Source of the DNA: Bdellovibrionales bacterium
Lineage (GTDB): Bacteria > Bdellovibrionota > Bacteriovoracia > Bacteriovoracales > Bacteriovoracaceae
Assembly: GCA_030638415.1 (NCBI GenBank)
Contig: DAOWEO010000048.1
Coordinates: forward strand, 1 to 43,784
Direction of reading: 5' to 3'
DNA length: 43,784 nt
This document shows positions 18,401 to 27,004 of the stretch, in pieces. The notes beneath the pieces are model-generated. The model was not told where the DNA came from. It made no database searches and was given only the letters and a program-made list of their open reading frames with translations. Position 1 is the stretch's first letter. Each line of letters opens with the position of its first letter. Made by a program: the position numbers and the translations under genes.

Positions 18401-18833
18401 GAAATTAGTAGAGGCAAAAGATCCACTATACTCTATACTCGGAGAGGCTGAGGTAAAATTTGATTTTTTTGGAATGAAAATTTCAGGAATTCCAGATTTG
18501 GTTCTAACGTCTGACAGTGAAAAAGTTATTGAAATATGGGACTACAAAACAGGCCAGAGAAAAGAGAGTAAGGAGAGTACTTACTTGAGCCAATTACAAT
18601 ACTATTGTTATGGGTTACTACGCCTAGACCCCGAAAGACGAAATTATAAGATTATTGCTTCATTGCTGTATGTTGACTCTCAAGAGAAGGTAGATACTAT
18701 TTTTGAGTATGATATTTTAGAGCAGGTTTTATTTACAGAATTTGCAAAGATGAACCATTTAACTCAAGAAAATAGAGAGAGTTGTGAATTTTGTGCATTT
18801 AAACAACTTTGCCCACCCTTGCCAAACTTGTAA
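15429..18833 (+). CDS. addA: AddA-like UvrD/Rep helicase-nuclease
   Basis: 1134 residues, a superfamily 1A helicase fused to a nuclease. Motif I is AGAGSGKT (23-30), Ia MTFTNKAAGEM, II DEFQD (374-378), III AVGDKKQAIYAFRGG, IV HNYRS, V MTAHASKGLEFD, VI RLFYVVGTRA (~778). The C-terminal nuclease has D1023 (GIPDL) and D1038-Y-K1040. Unlike Bacillus AddA it also carries C901 and C1119-x2-C1122-x5-C1128, so a second Fe-S cluster is likely. With AddB it unwinds and resects double-strand breaks for RecA. No chi site can be inferred. Confidence 0.92.
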   Translation: MSREPNIEQKVAIEHFGGVLLEAGAGSGKTFVLVEHIFFLLDNKYDELKISVAEEFIVDELRYYLASIAMMTFTNKAAGEMSLRLRERSVELQQENADPKHTIFEAALDSLNILTIDGFCSKLVKEGFFPEIPNQFEIVDTFAYRQKIEGLFAKWYEQYSGQTGDILNSLLHQYESIITTFISIFTTPELRVLWESTTTEEMLSVNWDEYLETVLKLLGIKTQLTPCPFDDKYFDKDHDTSNFYKNLNNFVGRSFDYGSFENFQKLLTFLKQEVTPDNRKTPRGDEAKVWKTQVKISREFVLNIGMMIEAYESKGVLLSEWITILKDIFMFMDRHYLDDNYFCFGDLEYFVYQGLNKAEAVELIAENYRYFIVDEFQDTSQVQFDILDKIMNSDLSKLFAVGDKKQAIYAFRGGEISVFNKCSKLMEEQKQQNLFLTHNYRSLGNLIEFNNEIFDTIFKLGDEFKGKDLFAVDVIKQTVPLEEKKSQGEIYKLEVKVVGKEKFSLTNDELNYLESEALLQQAEKILEDNPTEEICFLYKSLTPLNILFPLLLKSKNDFTSQVKIAQKDDPVVIMFSFLIRFMVEYAHESEHGIKERDTSVLLIYPKLIQGVLFYLDSDISIEDISQKLLKLHDYHRLFGLKATVDNFLYSLGVSNSNYAANMTIIYSLISESYNDFKLAYPLLAGGFEDRYSIEFQKGDGGKIIIMTAHASKGLEFDHVFIGGMMTNGYRVADRTLIGKQPGSLKWKFDFNKRELIETPQFFLEKEILRAKDFAESKRLFYVVGTRAVKSLSWVDISSDDGKDVKKQGVKNSWIFGTRTFEDGLVNQIDQPSYVDVLEVIKNSSTVQKNNYPLDRTAEYSGAPLFHLDHLGIEKCSRQSDEENLLILSELSVTSLASLSICPKRFYLKNILKIQPEQVNLIEEQNEDGFTDEYKQSKEDNRSEGEFAVYTSNSAERGTLIHESIYQGSLCNFVCPEEVKSQRDQKAVNWALKLVEAKDPLYSILGEAEVKFDFFGMKISGIPDLVLTSDSEKVIEIWDYKTGQRKESKESTYLSQLQYYCYGLLRLDPERRNYKIIASLLYVDSQEKVDTIFEYDILEQVLFTEFAKMNHLTQENRESCEFCAFKQLCPPLPNL

Positions 18834-18855
18834 CCTCTTAAGAGTATGTTAAAAT
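18828..18855 (+). promoter_or_regulatory. Candidate promoter of the Glt-like operon
   Basis: TTGTAA, 16-nt spacer, TAAAAT with an extended TGt before the -10. It overlaps the addA stop and lies about 50 nt before the first gene of the Glt-like operon. Confidence 0.45.
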
Positions 18856-18904
18856 AAAAGAAAACTAGTTTGAATGGATTCATTTTTTACTGCAGGAAGC
18901 AACT

Positions 18905-19615
18905 ATGAAAAAAAACATCTTTTTGATTTTCACTTATTTGTTAACAATCTTTTTTATTTCAAAATTACAAGCATCTGAAGATTCGGTGTATACCTTTAAA
19001 TGGCTTGATCAAGATAAAGAGGTGTATGTATTACAAAATAGAACTTTTCGTAAAGACGGCAAGTTTTTTATTAGTGCAGGTGGAGGCTTCGCAACATCTA
19101 ATCCCTTTGTGAAAAGTATGAATATTCAGGCTCGAGCAACATATTTTTTTGCAGAAGAGTTTGGATTTGAAGTTATTTATTCAAAGAATAATGGAGAAGA
19201 AAACGAGGCTGCTGAGGGAGTTCGTAATAATTCTTTAGGTACTGGATCTTATCCATTTCGAAGAATTGTTGATAATTATATGGCAGTTATGATTATGTGG
19301 TCACCATTTTACGCAAAAATAAATACATTTAATTCTATAGTTTATTTGGACTGGATGATTGGTTTTGGTGGTGCCAAATTAGATGAGACTAATAATAAAA
19401 ATGAGCTTATTTATTCAGGTGACAAAAGTGATACTAAAGAAAGTCACTCAGGGGTTGCTTGGCAAACATCAGTAATGATTTATTTAAATACTTCATGGAG
19501 TATGCGTGCTGATCTTACTGGTATTCATTATAGAGCCCCAATGGTTTACGATGAATCATCTGATACTTGGTATACTAACTATGATGCGACTGTATCAATA
19601 GGCTTTAATTTTTAA
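18905..19615 (+). CDS. Outer-membrane barrel protein of the gliding cluster (GltA/B/H-like)
   Basis: 236 residues. Signal peptide (IFLIFTYLLTIFFISKLQAS), then a motif-poor barrel that starts FFISAGGGFATSNPF, contains QARATYFFAEEFGFEVIYSK and ends in Phe (VSIGFNF). The size and the 'glycine-rich opening, early aromatic strands, trailing -F' pattern resemble the myxobacterial OMP family found beside gliding genes. In Myxococcus such barrels (GltA, GltB, GltH) form the outer-membrane part of the focal adhesion. It is the first gene of the operon, 9 nt before the next. Confidence 0.6.
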   Translation: MKKNIFLIFTYLLTIFFISKLQASEDSVYTFKWLDQDKEVYVLQNRTFRKDGKFFISAGGGFATSNPFVKSMNIQARATYFFAEEFGFEVIYSKNNGEENEAAEGVRNNSLGTGSYPFRRIVDNYMAVMIMWSPFYAKINTFNSIVYLDWMIGFGGAKLDETNNKNELIYSGDKSDTKESHSGVAWQTSVMIYLNTSWSMRADLTGIHYRAPMVYDESSDTWYTNYDATVSIGFNF

Positions 19616-19624
19616 GAGGGTGTT

Positions 19625-21037
19625 ATGAAAAAAGTTCTTTATAGTATTATACTCTTTTCAACCCTTAGTAACTGTTTTGCAGGGGTAGGAAGAAGTTTCG
19701 ATTTTTATCAAGCGGCAAGAAATAAGCCTATAAATTTACTGTATGCAGCACAGGAATTGGTTGATAGTGGTTTTTACTACTCATCCGTACCACTTGTAAA
19801 AGAGTACTTGGTAACTGCACGGAGAATTAATAGTTCTGGGCTAGATAAAGTATTAGAAAAGTTAATTAATGAAGTTGGTATAAAGCAATTTGAAATGCTA
19901 CCAATAAAAATTTTAAAGCGTTCAAAAGCACCAACGATTAAATATATTTTAGCAAAAAAAATGTTTCGTCGTGGTAAGTATAAGCAGGCTTTAGCATATT
20001 TAAATGGGACAATTCCACGCCACCATCAAATAAAACCATTTGCTTTAAATCTAGAAGGAAGTCTGTTCAACTTTATAAAAAACAAAGGAAATGCAATCGC
20101 AGCCTTTAAAGAATGTATCTCTCGTAGTGAAAGTATGATGGGAAAAGGTGGATTGAAAGACAGACAGATGGAAATCAATAGAGACTTCTGTTTAGTTGGC
20201 ATGGGACGTGTATACTTTAACAATCATAAGTATGACGAGGCAAAATCTGTATACCTCGACTTGAGCAAAGATTCATATATTTGGCCAGAAATTCTATTTG
20301 AAGAGGCATGGAATAGTTTTTACCTGAAAAATTATAATAGAGCACTTGGCAAATTGGTAACATATAAAGCGCCAATTCTTTCATATGTTTATAATCCAGA
20401 AGTCGAGATACTTAATGCATTAACATATTTTGAGTTATGCATGTGGGACGATGTGAATAAGACAATTGAACGCTTCTATACTAAGTACGGTGATGCATAC
20501 CGGATTGTTCAGAAGTTTCTCAGCAAGCATAGAAAAGACTACAGATACTATTATCTATTAGCTCAGTCTAAAAAAGATGGAAAAGTTAGAGGTGAGGGAA
20601 CATTAAATAATATGTTGGCGTTTATTGTTCGTGATCCTGTTTTTCTAGAAATGTACGACTCCTTTAAAAGGGCAAGCAATGAGATGAGTAGAGTTGATAA
20701 AATAAATAATCGTTACCAACGTTATCTTGCAAGACAACTTAAAACATCTCTAACTCTAGAACGAGATCTAATTGGTGCTTACGTGAGATCTTCACTTCTA
20801 GACTTGCGTAATGGTGTTCAAAAATCACTAGAAGGAATGAGTAGTATTAAGTTAGAGATGCTTAAACAGAAAAAAAATGCACTTTATAACAATCGCGAGC
20901 ATGTTACTAAAAAACGAGGAAATATTAGAAATTTACGAAGAACGTCTAAACAATATTTTTGGGAATTCAATGGAGAGTTCTGGGCAGATGAGCTCGGAGA
21001 TTATGTATTCTCTTTGAAGTCACGGTGTGAAGAATGA
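19625..21037 (+). CDS. Periplasmic TPR-type protein of the Glt-like operon
   Basis: 470 residues. The signal peptide ends near SNCFAG; this could be cleaved as a type I signal, and the Cys is not in a good lipobox. Helical repeats of about 34-40 residues run over ~90-300, e.g. AKKMFRRGKYKQALAYLNG and VGMGRVYFNNHKYDEAKSVYL, typical of TPR/Sel1 solenoids. A highly basic, coiled-coil-prone C-terminus follows (KSLEGMSSIKLEMLKQKK). It overlaps the next gene by 4 nt (ATGA), so translation is coupled. It probably serves as scaffold between inner- and outer-membrane parts of the gliding complex. The exact Glt name is not assigned. Confidence 0.65.
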   Translation: MKKVLYSIILFSTLSNCFAGVGRSFDFYQAARNKPINLLYAAQELVDSGFYYSSVPLVKEYLVTARRINSSGLDKVLEKLINEVGIKQFEMLPIKILKRSKAPTIKYILAKKMFRRGKYKQALAYLNGTIPRHHQIKPFALNLEGSLFNFIKNKGNAIAAFKECISRSESMMGKGGLKDRQMEINRDFCLVGMGRVYFNNHKYDEAKSVYLDLSKDSYIWPEILFEEAWNSFYLKNYNRALGKLVTYKAPILSYVYNPEVEILNALTYFELCMWDDVNKTIERFYTKYGDAYRIVQKFLSKHRKDYRYYYLLAQSKKDGKVRGEGTLNNMLAFIVRDPVFLEMYDSFKRASNEMSRVDKINNRYQRYLARQLKTSLTLERDLIGAYVRSSLLDLRNGVQKSLEGMSSIKLEMLKQKKNALYNNREHVTKKRGNIRNLRRTSKQYFWEFNGEFWADELGDYVFSLKSRCEE

Positions 21038-23904
21038 AAAAAACATTTAAAGTATTTTTCTTAGTAATAATGATAATGACATCTTCTCAATATGCTCTAG
21101 GCGATCCTGCAACAGATCGACGTTATGAGTTATTGAAAATAATTGATATGGAAATTGCAGAGATTGTTCGTATCGGAAGGGCCGTTAGTTCCAATCCAAA
21201 GCATCTTATCCATCTTGCTGAGTTAAACTTAGAAAAAGCACGTCATTTTAAAGATTTAGAAAATGAAAAATTTTTAAAAATGCCTCTAGCTAAGACTAAG
21301 AATATCAATCGCAAACATTTTTTTAAAAAATCTCGTAAGTATGTATCTAAGGCAGAAGCATACTGTCGTACAATAATGAAACGATTTCCAAAATATCCAT
21401 ATAAAGGTGATGTCTATTACATCATGGCATTTAATGCAAAGGAGTTTGGACGCTATACTAAAGCTCAGCAATATTTTCTTCTAGCCAGTAAATATAGAAG
21501 TACTGATCCAAATGTTAAATTAAAAGCTCATATTGCACTTGCAGATATTTTTTATAATCAAAGTAAGTTCAGGAAGGCAGTAAAGCATTATGAAATTGGA
21601 CTACATAAAAAGATTGATCAATGGTGGACTAAAGATGCTTATAATTTAGCGTGGTGCTACTACCAGGTAGGTAAGTACAACAAGGGAATTAAGCAACTTC
21701 GGCAGGTTATTAAACGTAGCAGTAGTAAAAAATATGTAAATATGGCTGACCAAGCTTCTAGAGATCTTGCCAGGTTCTATGTTCAAGCAGGTCGAATAAC
21801 AGAGGCAGTAAGATATTATAAAAAAACTTTTTCAAAACCTGGGAAAAAGCTTACTGAACTCGGAGAGTATTTAATTGGGCAGAGTAAATATACCAAAGCG
21901 ATACCTATTTTAGAAGAAGCAAAAAGGATGAGTAATCGTGATGCCAACTTGGAAAAAAGAGTTAACTTCGCACTACTAAAAGGATATGGAAAATTTGGAA
22001 AATATAAAAAGCAGCTGGCTATTTCCCAAAGCTTAATGAGTGTATTTAACTCGAAACAAATGTCAGTTTCTGAGCAGAAAATTTTTAAATACCACGTAAC
22101 TAGAAGCTTTGCAGTAGCACAAACAAGAGTGGCGGGGAAAATGTATAAGTCACGACCTAAGCAGCGTTTAGCATTAGCCAGAGTCGTTGCCGAATTTGCA
22201 AAATTAATGAAAAAAATTGAGCCCAGAAAGGAGATAGCATATTCCTACTTAACGGCAGAGGCTTTTTATCAGTCAAAAGATTATAAAACGGCTGCTACTC
22301 ACTACCGTGAAGCTCTCAGCCTATCTAAAAGGGTTGGAAATAAAAGGTATATTAAACTCTCTCTTGATGGTGTGGCAGCTTGTCTTGGGCATTCAAAAAA
22401 CAGTAAGGACAAGGTAGAACTACTTGCTGTTTATAGTGGGTATTTGGCACTAAATCCTAGAAATAAAAAAGCACACACAATTTATCAAAGACTGTTTGCA
22501 TTACAGATGGATGATAAGGACTTATCCGCAGCAGAAAAGACATTAGATACTTTTAGAAAAAACTTTAAAAAGGATGAAAAAAGATCTGAAGCAATGCTCG
22601 CTAAAATTATGGATTACCACCTCAAAAAAGAAGATAAGGTAAATTTTAATAGGTTATATAAAAAGGTTAGTAGTGGCACAATTCCGGTTGGTCCTAAATA
22701 TGCAAAAAGATTAAAAAAGATTGCATTAAGTCTACAGTTTCAAGATGTACAAAAAGCAAGCAGTGAAGGGCAAAAGAAGCGTGCCTTAGTTCTCTACGTA
22801 AATATTTATCGAGATAAAAACAGTAATGCTGAGGCAAAAAAAACATCAGCCTATAATATTATGAGAATGTTCTACCTGCTAGGAGACTCAAAACGTATGT
22901 ATCAGTGGGCGGATCGTGCTTTGAGTCATATGAATAAAAGAGATGTATTAAAATTTCAGGTTTCTTTCTCAAAACTCGCATTTGATCTATTTGAACGTAG
23001 ACATTTTGACTACTCATATCTGATTTATGAAAAGGTATATAATCGTCTCTGCGGAACATCCTCTACACTCGTTGAGGATGGCTTTAACAACATGAATGTA
23101 ATTTTATTGTCAAAGAGCACACTAGTGGCAGGTGATAAGTCAAAGATAAATAAATTGTTATCTAGGGCCAGAAAATGTGGCGTGAAAAAAAGAATTGTAA
23201 ATCAAGTCAGAATTGATCTTCTCAAACGATATCTCGATGATCACTCTTGGTATGAAGCATATGGACAGTTTCGAATTCTGTCTAAGACAAGAAGTAATTG
23301 GAATAACCTTATTGCCCCTGCGTATACCCTATCTCAAAACTTAAGCAAGAAGAGACTCAAAAAACAGGTGTCGAAATTATATAATTACTCAATCAAAGTG
23401 GGAGCACCTGTAGATATCAATGCTGCAAACTCCATTTATCAAATACGTAGGGGGGCATTCGATTGGCAGGTTAAACAGTTCAATAAAATTAAATTACGTT
23501 TTCCCGAGAAGAGGTTTAATTCTACTCTAGAGAAAAAATTCAAACTTCTTACTATTATGATGACCAAAGGAGTTAAATTAATTAACCTAGGCTCAAGTGA
23601 AGGAGTGGTAGATGTTTATCAGACTCTTATTAGGTCCTATGAAACTTTAATTAACAGTATTAAAAACTTTACTCCCCCTAAGCGTAGTGCTGCATTTGTA
23701 AAATCGTTTAAGAATTCAATGAAGGGTGTCGTTCAAGCATTAGAGATAAAAAAAGTACAACTTTACAAAGATTCACATCAATTGATTATAAAACATGATA
23801 TCTTACATCCTGAAAATTTCTTTTTCACTCCAGATGTAGATAGATCAATACAATACAATAGTATTTATAGTGGTCTAATCATGGATAGAGGGGGGATTAG
23901 ATAA
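21034..23904 (+). CDS. gltD: Large periplasmic TPR protein, GltD (AgmU)-like
   Basis: 956 residues with a signal peptide (FFLVIMIMTSSQYALG). Nearly the whole chain is TPR-like helical hairpins, e.g. YIMAFNAKEFGRYTKAQQYFLLASKY, AWCYYQVGKYNKGIKQLRQVI and EYLIGQSKYTKAIPILEEA. Myxococcus GltD/AgmU is also a very large periplasmic TPR protein of the gliding machinery; the order large-TPR, TPR lipoprotein, small protein, FHA protein seen here parallels gltD-E-F-G as I recall it. The name therefore rests on architecture and synteny, not on a sequence search. It overlaps its neighbours at both ends by 1-4 nt. Confidence 0.6.
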   Translation: MKKTFKVFFLVIMIMTSSQYALGDPATDRRYELLKIIDMEIAEIVRIGRAVSSNPKHLIHLAELNLEKARHFKDLENEKFLKMPLAKTKNINRKHFFKKSRKYVSKAEAYCRTIMKRFPKYPYKGDVYYIMAFNAKEFGRYTKAQQYFLLASKYRSTDPNVKLKAHIALADIFYNQSKFRKAVKHYEIGLHKKIDQWWTKDAYNLAWCYYQVGKYNKGIKQLRQVIKRSSSKKYVNMADQASRDLARFYVQAGRITEAVRYYKKTFSKPGKKLTELGEYLIGQSKYTKAIPILEEAKRMSNRDANLEKRVNFALLKGYGKFGKYKKQLAISQSLMSVFNSKQMSVSEQKIFKYHVTRSFAVAQTRVAGKMYKSRPKQRLALARVVAEFAKLMKKIEPRKEIAYSYLTAEAFYQSKDYKTAATHYREALSLSKRVGNKRYIKLSLDGVAACLGHSKNSKDKVELLAVYSGYLALNPRNKKAHTIYQRLFALQMDDKDLSAAEKTLDTFRKNFKKDEKRSEAMLAKIMDYHLKKEDKVNFNRLYKKVSSGTIPVGPKYAKRLKKIALSLQFQDVQKASSEGQKKRALVLYVNIYRDKNSNAEAKKTSAYNIMRMFYLLGDSKRMYQWADRALSHMNKRDVLKFQVSFSKLAFDLFERRHFDYSYLIYEKVYNRLCGTSSTLVEDGFNNMNVILLSKSTLVAGDKSKINKLLSRARKCGVKKRIVNQVRIDLLKRYLDDHSWYEAYGQFRILSKTRSNWNNLIAPAYTLSQNLSKKRLKKQVSKLYNYSIKVGAPVDINAANSIYQIRRGAFDWQVKQFNKIKLRFPEKRFNSTLEKKFKLLTIMMTKGVKLINLGSSEGVVDVYQTLIRSYETLINSIKNFTPPKRSAAFVKSFKNSMKGVVQALEIKKVQLYKDSHQLIIKHDILHPENFFFTPDVDRSIQYNSIYSGLIMDRGGIR

Positions 23905-24815
23905 TGAAAATATTACTTTTAATTTTTTTCGGATTTATACTTTTTTCTTGTGGACATGGACCGACAAAATCAAATGGTACTCAAAACAAAAGTGATGAGT
24001 TCTATTGGATTGATGAAAAAGACTTTACCCCTACTGACGAAATAGTCTATAGACCTGTCAATGATCGGTATAATATTGATCCGGAAGTCCCAAATGCGTT
24101 AAGTCGAGAGACTTTAGTTTCTGCTAGTCCTATGGATCTTAAGATATTAATAGAATCCAATGATCCAATATCAAAAAGTATTGCCCTTTGTTATCAACAT
24201 AATTATACGGCTGCATTTAAAATATTTGATCACAACTTTAATAAATATCGTAGTCATCCTAGTTATTGGAATCAAATTGGAACATGTTACTTCACAAAAA
24301 AGGAGTATAAAAAAGCGATTCTTTATTATCATAGAGCCCGTATAAAAGGCAAAAGTGGATATGCTCCCGCAATGAATAACTTGGGAGTGATTTATGTTCA
24401 TAAAAAGAGATATCAAGAAGCATTGGAGGCATTTAAACGTGCTGCCAGCGTTAATGAAAACGCCTTAACTCCAAAACTAAATATTGTACAATTGTATATA
24501 AAATTTGGACAATTAGATAAGGCGAAAAAACTGTTATCAAAAATGAAGAATATAAATGTTTCGGATCCAAGTATTAATTCATTACTTGGTACTATTGCTG
24601 TGATGAAAAAAAACTATAAGCAAGCCTTAATTTATTATAATTTTATTCCTGAAAATCTATGGTGGCGTGCTGATTTTTCTATAAACCATGCATTAGCCTT
24701 ATATCTTGACGGTGAGAAAAGAGATGCGTTAGATGTTTTTTCAAAAATTAATTCTAAACGCCTAGGGATTTTAGGTCCATATTACCAAAAAGTTAAACAA
24801 AGGATAACTCGATGA
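23904..24815 (+). CDS. gltE: TPR lipoprotein, GltE (AglT)-like
   Basis: 303 residues. ILLLIFFGFILFSC is a lipobox, so residue Cys16 is probably lipid-anchored. TPRs are clear: SYWNQIGTCYFTKKEYKKAILYYHRA, MNNLGVIYVHKKRYQEALEAFKRA and LNIVQLYIKFGQLDKAKKLL. Myxococcus GltE/AglT is a TPR lipoprotein that contacts GltA/GltB barrels at the outer membrane. The gene starts on the stop of the large TPR gene (TAATG) and overlaps the next by 4 nt. A generic TPR lipoprotein is the alternative. Confidence 0.62.
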   Translation: MKILLLIFFGFILFSCGHGPTKSNGTQNKSDEFYWIDEKDFTPTDEIVYRPVNDRYNIDPEVPNALSRETLVSASPMDLKILIESNDPISKSIALCYQHNYTAAFKIFDHNFNKYRSHPSYWNQIGTCYFTKKEYKKAILYYHRARIKGKSGYAPAMNNLGVIYVHKKRYQEALEAFKRAASVNENALTPKLNIVQLYIKFGQLDKAKKLLSKMKNINVSDPSINSLLGTIAVMKKNYKQALIYYNFIPENLWWRADFSINHALALYLDGEKRDALDVFSKINSKRLGILGPYYQKVKQRITR

Positions 24816-25072
24816 AAAAAATATTTCTATTTATTACCATTGTGCTGATATCGGGATTGTTTACGAGTTCATTTGCAAAGAAGTCGACTAAAAAATATGT
24901 ATATAAGAAGTATGAGAAATTTGATTTTGAAGAAATTAAGCTACAGGGGGAGGTTGCTGCACCTGGTGATCTTTCTGTTATGACTAGGTTTCAAAGACGA
25001 TTTCGTAATCGTTTACCTTATCGTACGAGCTTTAATCCAGAAATGAGAAAGTCTTTAAAGAGGATAAAATAA
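24812..25072 (+). CDS. Small exported GltF/CglF-like protein
   Basis: 86 residues with a signal peptide (FLFITIVLISGLFTSSFA). The mature protein is a basic start followed by a short conserved-looking block FDFEEIKLQGEVAAPGDLSV and an Arg-rich tail ending FNPEMRKSLKRIK. The 'xxGEVxxPxxLxxxxR' block resembles that of CglF/GltF-type small proteins in myxobacterial gliding clusters. The short length, position between the TPR lipoprotein and the FHA protein, and coupled overlaps support this. Confidence is moderate because the motif is short. Confidence 0.5.
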   Translation: MKKIFLFITIVLISGLFTSSFAKKSTKKYVYKKYEKFDFEEIKLQGEVAAPGDLSVMTRFQRRFRNRLPYRTSFNPEMRKSLKRIK

Positions 25073-27004
25073 ATGGAAGTAGAAACAACAGCTAAAACGG
25101 TTAAGGTTTTGCTCAAGGGTAGTAATAATGAATATATTATATCCTTTGAAAGAAAGAAACGCTTATTAATTGGTAGTGCTGAAACATGCGATGTTACTAT
25201 TGTTAATGACACAATCTCTCCAATTCATATTGTATGTGAATATCACAAGGGTGTTTGTACAATATACGATATGAATTCTCGACTTGGCACTAAGATAAAT
25301 GGCCAAGCTACGATTAAAAAAGCCATAAAAGTAGGTGATCAGATTGAACTTGGTGCAGCGATGTTTCAAGTGGGTAACATAGGGAGCAATATTGAGGCGC
25401 CACCACCAATAATGCAAGCGTTAAATGTTAAGCCAGGAAAGAAGTTACCATCAAAAGCTCCTAAGAAGACAATTGTCTCTCCCTCTACACTAAATAAAGA
25501 TGTTGAATATGATTTGAGTTATCCTTTAGGAAAAGATCCTGCTGCTGATTTTACAGAATATATCTTTGAAGATAGTGAGCAGCTTTACCCAATATTTAAT
25601 TATTCAATAAATAAAAGTGCTGTTGAAGTTATTATTCTTCATCAAGAGAGAATACTTTCCGTTGATTACATTTCCGATGCCACGACACAGGCATTCATGT
25701 GTGGTATCTCAAAAGATTGTGAAGATATTGAATATCCATATTTGGCAAAAAAATCTCGAGATTTGTTTATTGAACAAAATGAAACAGCATGTACAATTCA
25801 CCCATTATATGGTCATGAAGTTGGTATGGTTGGAGAAGAGGGGAAAGAGTTAAAATCTGCTAATTCTATCGACCTGGGGTTTGATAGTATCGTAAGATTC
25901 GTGCGTGATGACACGCAGATTTTTGTACGTAGAACAGATGCTCCACCTAAAGTCGCTGCAGCTCCTGTGTTTGAAGACGACCCCGACTTGCGCAAGTACT
26001 TAGCATTGACTCTTATAATTACGTGCATCTTTATTGCTATGACAATGTTATTTAAAGTTGATAAGGAGATTGAAAAAGAAAAAATACCTGAACGTATTGC
26101 AACTATTTTATATAAACGTTTACCCAAAATAAAAAATGCAGCACCGGCTAAAAAGATAAGCAAGAAAAAAACTGTTACAAAAAAACATATAGTTAAGAAA
26201 AAAACAAAACCAGCTAAAGTTGTAGGTGCAAAAAAACCAATAACTAAAAAAATGAGAAAACCTGCACCAGTGGTAACTAGAAAAAAAGTACAAAAAGCAC
26301 CTAAAATAGCTAAAGCAAAAAATCCAACCAAAAATCGTATTCGTAAGACTAAAAGTCAGAGTGCAAAGAACTCTTTATCTAGGCGTAAAATGGTAAGTAA
26401 ATCAAAAGGACGAGTTGATGTGTATAAGTCGTCTTCATTCAAGAGTAGTCTAAGCTCTTTAATGGCCAAAGGTGGCAGTACCGGCAAGTTTCAGGCAAAA
26501 GTTGTAACGACTACAAGTGGTGAAATTGGAGTAAGAGGTGAGAGTGCTCAGGGCGCCTTTAAAAAAGCTAGCGTTACTTCATCTGTAGGAAGTCTGAGTA
26601 ACGCCACTGTTGGTAAGTTAGATCAAGGAAGCGGTGTTGAAGGAATTGTAAATAAAAGAACTATTGGACGAGCCTCTATACCTGTTGAAACTATTGTTGT
26701 TGGAATGGATCCTAACCTTATTAGGCAGACGCTGCTGCAATACTTGGATCAGTTCCGTTATTGTTATCAGAACGCATTGGATTCAAGCAGACAGTCATTT
26801 AATGGAGTTGTCGTTTTAGATTTTGCGATAGCAGCATCTGGAAGAGTTAGTAGGGCAAATGCTCTTGCCAAGAAGGGAAGACTAACTCCGAGAGTACATT
26901 CGTGTGTTGTTAACGTTTTAAGAAAGATACCATTTCCAACTCCGCCAGGAGGGGGAACAGTGGATGTTCGACAACCAATGAATTTTTATTCTAAAATTAA
27001 ATAA
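25073..27004 (+). CDS. gltG: FHA-TM-AgmX/PglI protein, GltG-like
   Basis: 643 residues, an inner-membrane connector. Residues ~10-101 are an FHA domain (IG at 33-34, S49-x2-H52, GTKINGQ at 72-78), though the usual Arg after G34 is Ser35. One TM segment lies at ~310-330 (YLALTLIITCIFIAMTMLF). A Lys/Pro-rich periplasmic linker covers ~340-470. The C-terminal ~100 residues are an AgmX/PglI domain with paired cysteines (FRYCYQ, HSCVV) and the closing PFPTPPGGGTVDV element, TonB-like in role. Myxococcus GltG has the same layout and spans the periplasm to pass force from the AglRQS motor. It ends 8 nt inside the opposing HD-GYP gene. Confidence 0.75.
   Translation: MEVETTAKTVKVLLKGSNNEYIISFERKKRLLIGSAETCDVTIVNDTISPIHIVCEYHKGVCTIYDMNSRLGTKINGQATIKKAIKVGDQIELGAAMFQVGNIGSNIEAPPPIMQALNVKPGKKLPSKAPKKTIVSPSTLNKDVEYDLSYPLGKDPAADFTEYIFEDSEQLYPIFNYSINKSAVEVIILHQERILSVDYISDATTQAFMCGISKDCEDIEYPYLAKKSRDLFIEQNETACTIHPLYGHEVGMVGEEGKELKSANSIDLGFDSIVRFVRDDTQIFVRRTDAPPKVAAAPVFEDDPDLRKYLALTLIITCIFIAMTMLFKVDKEIEKEKIPERIATILYKRLPKIKNAAPAKKISKKKTVTKKHIVKKKTKPAKVVGAKKPITKKMRKPAPVVTRKKVQKAPKIAKAKNPTKNRIRKTKSQSAKNSLSRRKMVSKSKGRVDVYKSSSFKSSLSSLMAKGGSTGKFQAKVVTTTSGEIGVRGESAQGAFKKASVTSSVGSLSNATVGKLDQGSGVEGIVNKRTIGRASIPVETIVVGMDPNLIRQTLLQYLDQFRYCYQNALDSSRQSFNGVVVLDFAIAASGRVSRANALAKKGRLTPRVHSCVVNVLRKIPFPTPPGGGTVDVRQPMNFYSKIK

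Noticed and set aside
25813-26331. 172-residue minus-strand frame inside gltG
   Set aside because: It is the antisense of the Lys/Pro-rich linker, giving a Phe/Val-rich false membrane protein; no ribosome site.
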